From contig JACPGU010000001.1 of the NCBI GenBank assembly GCA_016188915.1, positions 1 through 64,000 on the forward strand: DNA of 64,000 nt, in the 5' to 3' direction. Made by a program: the position numbers and the translations under genes. A model generated the notes under the pieces. The model saw nothing but the letters and a program-made list of their open reading frames with translations, had not been told where the DNA came from and ran no database searches. Numbering within the stretch: the stretch's first letter is position 1; the number at the start of each line of letters is the position of its first letter. Shown one piece after another: positions 58,304 to 64,000 of the stretch. The DNA is from Candidatus Microgenomates bacterium. Lineage in GTDB: Bacteria; Patescibacteria; JACPGU01.

Positions 58304-61300
58304 CTATCTTTTTAAGGCAACAATAATATTCTGACTATCTATTATTTCTTCTTTTTTAATATCAAAATCTTTTACTTTCGTCAAATTGATTTCAGAAAGT
58401 TTAGTTTGCTCTTTTATTTTATCAATAAAGGAATCGAAAACGCCACGAATTTCTTCGCTTTCTGTTTCGATATAGGCCTCCACTTTTTCGTCAAAGTCGT
58501 AACGCGCCTCTTTGCGCGCGTCTTGGATGAGGCGCGTTATTTCGCGCATCAGGCCTTCTTTTTTGAGTTCTGGGGTGATTTCTGTATTTAGGGCGATTGA
58601 TACTCCCCCATCTTCTTTCTCGGCCCAGTTGTCATCGGGGGACAAAGTGTGCTTTGTCTCTAAAGAAACAGATTTGACATTCAATTCATCGCTAATAATG
58701 TTTAATAGTTCAATCTGCAATTTACAATTTACAATTTGCAATTCCCCCAACGGTTGCCTCACCTTAATCCCTTTTTCTTTACGCAAGGCGTGTCCCAACT
58801 CCACTATTTTTTTCACCATTTCCATTTCTTTTCCCAGCTTTTCGTCAATCAATTTTTCATCAAAAGAAGGGAAAGAGGCCAAATGCACCGACTCTTCTCC
58901 CATCAGGTTGCGATAGATTTCTTCGGAGACAAAAGGAGCAAAAGGAGCCAAAAGTTTGGTTATATCGAGCAATGTTTCGTAAAGAACAGCCAAGAAATTG
59001 TCGTCCGTCCTTTTTTTGTTATTGCGCACATACCAAGTGGAAAGTTCTATCGTGAATTCCTCGATGGCGCGAGAAGAAGTGAAAACATCATATTTATCCA
59101 AGCTTTCACTCACTTTTTTGATGAGGCGATTTTTCTTGGAAAGTAGCCAGCGATCAAAAAGAGGTCCCGAGGTCTCGCCTCCGGTGCTCCCGAGGCGAGA
59201 CCTCGGGGTGAACTCTCGTGTACTTGCGTAGCCAACAAAGAAAGAGTAAGTGTTCCAGAGGATCAAAAGAAATCTCCTCACTTGATCGCGGACAGAATCT
59301 TCGTTCATTAATTTGGACTCCCCCGGTTGATTGGCGGTATAGAAAAACCAACGGATAGCGTCGTAGCCATGACTATCACTTAGCTGAACAGGATCTAGAG
59401 AATTACCTCGAGATTTGCTCATCTTTTGCCCCTTGGCATCCAGTACTAGGCCGTTGGAAATGACATTTTTATACGCTGGGCCAAGTTCTAGGATGGTGGA
59501 AACAGCCAGCAGAGTATAGAACCAACCTCGTGTCTGGTCTTGGCCCTCGGCGATGAAATCGGCGGGGAAAAATTTCTTCTCGTCAATTTTTTCCTTATTT
59601 TCAAAAGGATAATGCCATTGGGCGAAGGGCATACTGCCAGAATCCAACCAGCAGTCAGCGACTTCCGGAGTTCTCGTCATCTCTCCCCCGCATTCGCATT
59701 GTAATTTCAGGCGATCAATAAAAGGTTTGTGGAGATCTATAGATTTTTCATCCGCGAAGACTTCGGAGAAATTGACAGCTTTTTCTTTCAATTCCTCTAT
59801 ACTACCAATACAAATAGTCCTTCCGCAACTTTTAGAATTTAGAGTTTCGGATTTAGAGTTTTTAGTTTGGCATTGCCAAAACGGTAACGGCGTTCCCCAA
59901 TATCTGTCACGCGAGATAGCCCAATCCCTGACTCCTTCTAGCCATTCGCCGAAACGACCGTCTTTCATGTGAGCCGGTATCCAATTGACTCGCGCGTTAT
60001 TTTTTTTCAATTTTTCTTTCAATTTACTCATGGCGATAAACCACGAATCTTTAGCGTAGTAGAGCAGAGCCGTGTCGCACCGCCAGCAAAAAGGGTAGTC
60101 GTGTTCGTATAGTAGTGGCTCGCCAAACAAACCACTAGTTCCAGCGTCACCTTGCTTTTTTAAGTAATCAACGATTATTTTTTCAGTTTCTTTGTCTTTC
60201 GCAAGACGGTTCTCGAGTTCCTCTAAAATTTGATAGCTAGAAGCATAACCGCTTGGAAATGTAAACCTGCCATTCTCGTCTACTGTGTGTACTTTGGGGA
60301 GATCAACTAGTTCTCCCAGAAAATAATCTTCTTCACCATACATAACAGCAGCGTGCACCACTCCTGTACCATCTTCTGCAGTAACAAAGTCTGCTGAGTA
60401 AATCCTAAAGGCATTCTCATATCCTCCTACTTCTGGAGATATCGAGTTGAAGAGCTTTTCATATTCAAGATCTAGATCTTTACCAAGCATTTTAAACGAG
60501 AAATTCGTAGTTTTTAGCACAGCTTCAGCTCTAGAGGCAGCCACAATAAAAGTTTCATCTCCTATCTTTACGGTGCCATATTCTATATTTGAACCAACTG
60601 CTAAAGCGACATTACCTGGTAGCGTCCATGGTGTTGTTGTCCATGATAAGATAAAAGTTTTATCGTCTGTGACAGGAGAATCTGTCATTTTAGGATTAAG
60701 CAACTGACCTTTCTTTACCTTAAATTTCACATACACCGAATTTTCCGTCACCTTCTTATACCCCTGCGCTACTTCATGAGAGGAAAGCGCGGTACCGCAA
60801 CGCGGACAATACGGGACGACTTTGTGTCCTTTGTAAATTAACTCTTTACGGAAGGCCTCCGATAGGATCCACCAGACGGATTCAATATAATTATTATCAT
60901 AAGTGATGTAGGGGCGTTCCAAATCCAGCCAAAATCCCATTCTTCGGGTACTTTGTTCCCAGTCCGTTTTGTACTCCCAGACGCTATTTTTGCATTGCTC
61001 GTTGAAATCGGCGATACTTTCTTCGGGGTTCTTTTTCAATGTTTCAATCTGGGGTTTGCCGGAAATATTGAGCTTTTTTTCCACCTCCAGCTCTACCGGC
61101 AGACCATGCGTGTCCCAACCAGCTTTGCGTTCTACTCGGAATCCTTGCATTGTCTTGTAGCGCAAGAAAACGTCTTTCAGCGCGCGAGAGAAAATATGAT
61201 GAATCCCAGGCCTCCCGTTGGCCGTTGGTGGCCCTTCAAAAAAAATAAAATCACCCTTGGGCGACTCTTTGGCCAAAGTTTTTTCAAATATTTTTTCCTT

Positions 61301-61366
61301 TTCCCAAAAAGACAGTATCTCTTCTTCTAGTTTGGGAAAAGATTGGCGCGGATCTACTTTTTTCAT
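58304..61366 (-). CDS. ileS: Isoleucyl-tRNA synthetase
   Basis: 1020 aa, class I. The HIGH region is at GPPTANGRPGIHHIFSRALKD (about 45-65), the CP1 editing domain follows (about 185-400), the KMSKS loop is KMSKSRGNSLDP (about 650-661), and an anticodon-binding C-terminal region ends the protein. Three unusual in-frame insertions: TKNSKSETLNSKS (about 496-509) and LQIVNCKLQIE (about 874-884), both from low-complexity DNA, and TPRSRLGSTGGETSG (about 720-734), encoded by a 42-bp palindrome. The gene starts with its own ATG 61366; no operon partner upstream. Confidence 0.95.
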   Translation of the reverse strand: MKKVDPRQSFPKLEEEILSFWEKEKIFEKTLAKESPKGDFIFFEGPPTANGRPGIHHIFSRALKDVFLRYKTMQGFRVERKAGWDTHGLPVELEVEKKLNISGKPQIETLKKNPEESIADFNEQCKNSVWEYKTDWEQSTRRMGFWLDLERPYITYDNNYIESVWWILSEAFRKELIYKGHKVVPYCPRCGTALSSHEVAQGYKKVTENSVYVKFKVKKGQLLNPKMTDSPVTDDKTFILSWTTTPWTLPGNVALAVGSNIEYGTVKIGDETFIVAASRAEAVLKTTNFSFKMLGKDLDLEYEKLFNSISPEVGGYENAFRIYSADFVTAEDGTGVVHAAVMYGEEDYFLGELVDLPKVHTVDENGRFTFPSGYASSYQILEELENRLAKDKETEKIIVDYLKKQGDAGTSGLFGEPLLYEHDYPFCWRCDTALLYYAKDSWFIAMSKLKEKLKKNNARVNWIPAHMKDGRFGEWLEGVRDWAISRDRYWGTPLPFWQCQTKNSKSETLNSKSCGRTICIGSIEELKEKAVNFSEVFADEKSIDLHKPFIDRLKLQCECGGEMTRTPEVADCWLDSGSMPFAQWHYPFENKEKIDEKKFFPADFIAEGQDQTRGWFYTLLAVSTILELGPAYKNVISNGLVLDAKGQKMSKSRGNSLDPVQLSDSHGYDAIRWFFYTANQPGESKLMNEDSVRDQVRRFLLILWNTYSFFVGYASTREFTPRSRLGSTGGETSGPLFDRWLLSKKNRLIKKVSESLDKYDVFTSSRAIEEFTIELSTWYVRNNKKRTDDNFLAVLYETLLDITKLLAPFAPFVSEEIYRNLMGEESVHLASFPSFDEKLIDEKLGKEMEMVKKIVELGHALRKEKGIKVRQPLGELQIVNCKLQIELLNIISDELNVKSVSLETKHTLSPDDNWAEKEDGGVSIALNTEITPELKKEGLMREITRLIQDARKEARYDFDEKVEAYIETESEEIRGVFDSFIDKIKEQTKLSEINLTKVKDFDIKKEEIIDSQNIIVALKR
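59166..59207. repeat. 42-bp palindrome inside ileS
   Basis: CCCGAGGTCTCGCCTC (59166-59181) and GAGGCGAGACCTCGGG (59192-59207), perfect 16-bp arms around 10 nt. Exactly 14 codons; it leaves the reading frame intact. Much more GC-rich than the surrounding gene. Confidence 0.85.
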
Positions 61367-61426
61367 AAAATCATCTTACTCTTTTGGCGCGTTTTGTTCA
61401 AGATATTCTTCTGGTTTTCATTTTCC

Positions 61427-61454
61427 TTGCTTTTTTGAGTGGAATTGCTATATT
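61427..61454 (+). promoter_or_regulatory. Promoter of the STAS gene
   Basis: TTGCTT (61427-61432), a 16-bp spacer and TATATT (61449-61454). Confidence 0.6.
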
Positions 61455-61516
61455 AGAGTAAATTTCTAGCTCGCGGCTCTACGGGCGGACGTTAAAAACC
61501 AGGGGAGGGATATCTC

Positions 61517-61933
61517 ATGAATCGGAATGACAAGATGAATCCTTCCTCTGTGGAAGGGATACTTGACCTGAATGCTTTTGACAATGTTTTGGTCGCCACA
61601 ATCAAGAAGGGAGCTATAGATGCTCCTGACATGGAAAGTGTTTTTGAGAAAATCAGAGATTCTCTATCTGGAAATCCATCGTCCACGATTTTCGTATTGG
61701 ATTTGAGAGAAGTTTCCGAAATCAAAGATGCGGCGATCGGGCAATTGGGCGTGCAGAGTTTTTGCTTCAAGCGTCATAAGCAACTATTGGTCTTGGCTGG
61801 CATTAGCGAAGGTGTCGCGAAAGCCATTGTCGCTCTTGGCCTGGGAGGAGTGCTTGTCTTTCATGCTTCAGTAGAAAGCGCTCTCAATAGCTATCGACGC
61901 TCTCTCGTTTCCTCTTTTCCGTCAGATGAATAA
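61517..61933 (+). CDS. STAS-domain protein (anti-sigma-factor-antagonist-like)
   Basis: 138 aa. The STAS fold is visible: strand NVLVATIKKGAID, helix, the 'FVLDLREVSEIKDAAIGQLGVQSF' block (about 54-77), and KRHKQLLVLAGISEGVAKAIVALGLGGVLVFHASVESALNS. In SpoIIAA/RsbV the DSxG motif carries the phosphorylated Ser; here it reads DAAIG, so control by a serine kinase of that kind is unlikely. No anti-sigma factor or partner kinase is adjacent. Own promoter; a strong stem follows the stop. Confidence 0.7.
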   Translation: MNRNDKMNPSSVEGILDLNAFDNVLVATIKKGAIDAPDMESVFEKIRDSLSGNPSSTIFVLDLREVSEIKDAAIGQLGVQSFCFKRHKQLLVLAGISEGVAKAIVALGLGGVLVFHASVESALNSYRRSLVSSFPSDE

Positions 61934-61935
61934 TA

Positions 61936-61962
61936 GCCCCGCCTCTTACCAGAGGCGGGGCT
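61936..61962. terminator. GC-rich stem between convergent genes
   Basis: GCCCCGCCTCT and AGAGGCGGGGC, an 11-bp stem with a TACC loop. T tracts are weak on both sides, so termination strength is uncertain. Confidence 0.6.
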
Positions 61963-61975
61963 GAAATTTGTCGTC

Positions 61976-62209
61976 CTACTCCACCTCTACCACTTTCAGC
62001 CGGCTGTTTGCGCCCTTTAGTATCCGGATAGAACTTTTAGGTTTTTTCAAGTAATTGCTCAAAAAATTCATCAATTCTTTGTTGGCCTTCCCCTCTGTGG
62101 CCGGAGCGGCTATTTTTATTTTCCAAACTTTATTACCGGCTAGATCAAAAGACTCGCCGATGAATTCGGACCTTTTGGCGTTAGGAGTGATATGGAGAGA
62201 TATTCTCAT
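61976..62209 (-). CDS. DUF167 (YggU) family protein
   Basis: 77 aa. The family pattern 'V.P.AkrsefiGe....lkikiaApatdGKANkeLi.fLak.l.v.ks.v.I..G..sR.K.v.v' is followed closely (MRISLHITPNAKRSEFIG..., IAAPATEGKANKELMNFLSNYLKKPKSSIRILKGANSRLKVVEV). Function unknown. Confidence 0.88.
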   Translation of the reverse strand: MRISLHITPNAKRSEFIGESFDLAGNKVWKIKIAAPATEGKANKELMNFLSNYLKKPKSSIRILKGANSRLKVVEVE

Positions 62210-62285
62210 AATTTCTAATTGACCTAATTTCTAATTGATCTAAAAAATATCCAAATTCCAATTAATTCATTCGCTATTATTTAGA

Positions 62286-62309
62286 AACCTGCTTGCCAGT
62301 AGGCAGGTT
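62286..62309. repeat. AACCTGC palindrome
   Basis: AACCTGC (62286-62292) and GCAGGTT (62303-62309). It is bordered by 'aatttctaattgatct' low-complexity repeats (62215-62340) in the spacer between the CobO-like and DUF167 genes. Confidence 0.6.
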
Positions 62310-62323
62310 AGATCAATTAGAAA

Positions 62324-62860
62324 TTAAAAATCTAATCCTTTTTTCGCCCGTATTCCCTTCTGAAAGGGGTGTTTGATTTCTTTCATTTCGGTGACGAGGT
62401 CGGCTTTTTTTATCAGCCACTCGGGGGCGTTACGACCAGTAAGAACTAAATCCAAATCCTGATTCGAATTCATAGCCAAATATATCCTAATAATATCCTC
62501 CATATCTTTTCTTCCAATCAATTCCCCATGCAGGGCGCCCAAGATTTCGTCTAGAATGACGATATTATACTTTTTGCTCTCTATTACTTCCGTCGCGCGT
62601 TGCAAGGCTTTTCGCGCTGATTTTTGATGCTCCTCTTTCGTCTTTTTATCTCCCATAATGCCGACGAAACCAGAACCCAAAGCTTCAATGGTAATATGGG
62701 GCAGGTTTTCTCTAATAGCTTTTCTCGCTCCTTCCGGCCACGATTCTTCTTTGACAAATTGCAGGATAATCACTTTTTTGTCCCAGCCCGAGGCGCGCAA
62801 AGCGAGACCCAAAGTGGCCGTTGTTTTGCCTTTACCATTGCCGGTGAATAGTAGAATCAT
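62324..62860 (-). CDS. Cob(I)alamin adenosyltransferase-like protein (CobO/BtuR family)
   Basis: 178 aa. P-loop FTGNGKGKTTATLGLALRA (about 5-23) and NIVILDEILGALHGELI (about 98-114) are the CobO/BtuR signatures; the C-terminal LVTEMKEIKHPFQKGIRAKKGLDF also fits. Known members adenosylate corrinoids using ATP. No cobalamin synthesis gene or B12-dependent enzyme is in the window; CPR rarely make B12, so salvage or another role is possible. It has the 3' end in a low-complexity tract. Confidence 0.85.
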   Translation of the reverse strand: MILLFTGNGKGKTTATLGLALRASGWDKKVIILQFVKEESWPEGARKAIRENLPHITIEALGSGFVGIMGDKKTKEEHQKSARKALQRATEVIESKKYNIVILDEILGALHGELIGRKDMEDIIRIYLAMNSNQDLDLVLTGRNAPEWLIKKADLVTEMKEIKHPFQKGIRAKKGLDF

Positions 62861-62903
62861 GAGTTATGAATTATGAAGTATGGGTATTTTTAAGATATCA
62901 AAA

Positions 62904-62936
62904 AAACGCATCGCTTGGAAGCGGTGCGTTTTTTAA
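62904..62936. terminator. Bidirectional terminator
   Basis: AAAAAACGCATCGCTT and AAGCGGTGCGTTTTTT type arms, about 16 bp with one G-T pair, between the CobO-like and coiled-coil genes. Confidence 0.85.
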
Positions 62937-62944
62937 TCTGTTTT

Positions 62945-63487
62945 CTATTTCACTAGTGCCGTTAGATAATCCAATTCTTTTTCGTCGGCTAATTTCTTTT
63001 TGGCAAAAATCTCAACAGTTTTGGCGTGGAAAGCATTGTGGCGCTCTTCCTCGCCACGAATAGCGGAAATAATTTTTTCTTCTGACGCGCTGACTTTGGC
63101 ATCTATTTTCTTATCAATGACAGAAATAATCTTTTCTTCTGACGCGCTGACTTTGGCATCTATTTTCTTATCAATGACAGAAATAATTTTCTCTTCCGAT
63201 GCGCTGATTTTCTTATCAATGACAGAAATAATTTTCTCTTCCGATGCGCTGACTTTGGCATCTATTTTCCTGTCAATCATGGAAATGATTTCCCCCTCGG
63301 CTTTTCCCACTCTCCTATCGGTGTAATCTTTGAGCTCGGTTTTTAAGCCTTGGGTTTTTTCATCAACAATTCTCTCGACCATATTTTCTACCGCAGGTAA
63401 TAAAACATCCTCAGCAAATTCACCGAGCTTTTCGGTCAAAGTCTCACTCAGTTCTTTCTTGGTGACATATTGGTTTTCTTCTGGCAC
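62945..63487 (-). CDS. Coiled-coil protein with tandem SASEEKIISVIDKKIDAKV repeats
   Basis: 180 aa, soluble. The N-terminal part (about 1-60) is acidic and helical; from about 75 to 145 lie four tandem repeats of 12-19 residues (consensus SASEEKIISVIDKKIDAKV), matched at DNA level by roughly 57-bp direct repeats (63062-63260), one of them shorter. Pattern resembles DUF1640-like or phage/cell-surface coiled coils. It lies between ftsZ and the CobO-like gene on the same strand; a scaffold role can only be guessed. Confidence 0.65.
   Translation of the reverse strand: MPEENQYVTKKELSETLTEKLGEFAEDVLLPAVENMVERIVDEKTQGLKTELKDYTDRRVGKAEGEIISMIDRKIDAKVSASEEKIISVIDKKISASEEKIISVIDKKIDAKVSASEEKIISVIDKKIDAKVSASEEKIISAIRGEEERHNAFHAKTVEIFAKKKLADEKELDYLTALVK
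63062..63260 (-). repeat. 57-bp tandem repeats in the coiled-coil gene
   Basis: Repeated 'gatgcgctgactttggcat' (or gacgcgctg...) and 'caatgacagaaataa' blocks in about four units, with one unit shortened by 21 bp (7 codons). Confidence 0.85.
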
Positions 63488-63546
63488 TTTGCCCTCCCTG
63501 TTTATTTTCGCGAAATTCGTTTTAGAATTAGTGCAATTAGTGTTTT

Positions 63547-64000
63547 CTACTTCATTTTCCTTCTAATAAAGGCCGGGACATCTAGCTCATCTTGATCGCG
63601 ACGAGCAGGTTTTTTGTCTTCTTTTTCTTCCTCGTCTAGCGATTCCATTTGGCGCCCTTTTTTCTTTACGCTATCAAAACCCGTAGCTATTACAGTGATT
63701 TTCACTTCTGATTGCATAGACTCGTCAATCACCGCGCCAAAGATGATATTAGCATCTTTATCGGAAGCTTCAGTAATAATTTTAGCAGCTTCGTCTATCT
63801 CATACATAGAAAGATCGGGCGAGCCAGTGATATTAAACAGAATACCTTTGGCTCCTTCAATAGATAGCTCCAGAAGAGGAGAATCAATGGCGGCACGGGC
63901 GGCTTCAATAGCGCGCGATTCTCCTGTCCCGCGGCCAACGCCCATCAGTGCAGAACCAGAACTTTCCATAATCGCTTTAACGTCAGCAAAGTCCACATTG
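63547..64000 (-). CDS. ftsZ: Cell division protein FtsZ (C-terminal part; 5' end outside the window)
   Basis: The frame runs past the right edge. Visible residues are the C-terminal GTPase-activating domain (VDFADVKAIMESSGSALMGVGRGTGESRAIEAARAAI..., IIFGAVIDESMQSEVKITVIATGF), a charged linker of about 25 residues, and the C-terminal peptide DVPAFIRRK, which binds FtsA/SepF/ZipA-type partners. Polymerises into the division ring. Confidence 0.96.
   Translation of the reverse strand, partial: NVDFADVKAIMESSGSALMGVGRGTGESRAIEAARAAIDSPLLELSIEGAKGILFNITGSPDLSMYEIDEAAKIITEASDKDANIIFGAVIDESMQSEVKITVIATGFDSVKKKGRQMESLDEEEKEDKKPARRDQDELDVPAFIRRKMK

Noticed and set aside
1..64000. tRNA genes, rRNA genes, CRISPR arrays
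   Set aside because: No T-loop/acceptor pattern, rRNA segment or regularly spaced direct-repeat array with unique spacers was seen; the tandem repeats found are in coding genes or low-complexity tracts.

Overview
The window looks like a fragment of a Patescibacteria (Candidate Phyla Radiation) chromosome, most likely of the Parcubacteria/Paceibacteria type. This is inferred from the AT-rich genome with very short intergenic spacers, the small single-copy housekeeping genes, the TraG-like ATPase pair with a VirB2-like pilin, the sigma-region-4/HARE-HTH protein, and an LPXTG surface protein. TGA acts as a stop codon, consistent with a complete RF2 gene, so the recoded Gracilibacteria/Absconditabacteria code is excluded. 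No rRNA gene, tRNA gene or CRISPR array was found.

Layout. 0-7 kb: end of an LPXTG protein, prfB, then a division/cell-wall block (ftsE, ftsX, an EnvC-like M23 peptidase behind a structured leader RNA, and a CtpA protease). 7-13.7 kb: rplI, YbaB/EbfC, pth, a roughly 435-nt structured RNA gene on the minus strand, mfd and dprA. 13.7-15.9 kb: a minus-strand island lying between dprA and topA, with a reverse transcriptase, a structured RNA upstream of it and two small proteins. 16-28.7 kb: topA, LemA, TPM protein, enolase, an IS630-type MITE, recR, cysS, LOG-family protein, RluA-type pseudouridine synthase and several unknowns. 28.7-36.9 kb: a GC-rich secreted unknown, secD/secF, DUF1290, a sigma4/HARE-HTH regulator and a TraG-like ATPase. 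37-44 kb: small membrane ORFs, GC-richer orphans, a gene-poor stretch full of inverted repeats, then a VirB2-like protein and a second TraG-like ATPase. 44-49.6 kb: U32 peptidase (TrhP/RlhA family), tgt, a phosphoribosyltransferase, a cupin and a 15-residue-repeat protein. 49.6-57 kb (minus): rplL, rplJ with an L10 leader, an interruption by three non-ribosomal genes, then rplA, rplK, nusG, secE and rplU. 57-64 kb: orphans, ileS, a STAS protein, DUF167, a CobO-like protein, a coiled-coil repeat protein and the 3' part of ftsZ.

How the parts fit. FtsE/FtsX, the M23 peptidase and FtsZ belong to division and envelope remodelling. SecD/SecF/SecE serve export. DprA, RecR, Mfd and TopA serve DNA processing, and the TraG-like ATPases with the pilin-like protein suggest a type IV secretion or pilus-like DNA/protein transfer machine. 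Many unknown genes are single-gene cassettes with their own near-consensus promoter (17-bp spacer) and terminator.

The most interesting unexplained signals are: (1) the RT island with its roughly 185-nt structured RNA, closed by a 9-bp GC-rich stem (retron-like but with degenerate retron motifs); (2) the free-standing roughly 435-nt RNA between pth and mfd; (3) several families of small repeats, including a 54-bp element in three copies (one in frame inside prfB), palindromes inside ileS and between genes, a 140-bp MITE with TA duplication, and low-complexity tracts inserted in frame in pth, topA, tgt, the U32 peptidase and ileS. All assignments rest on reading the sequence; no database search was possible.
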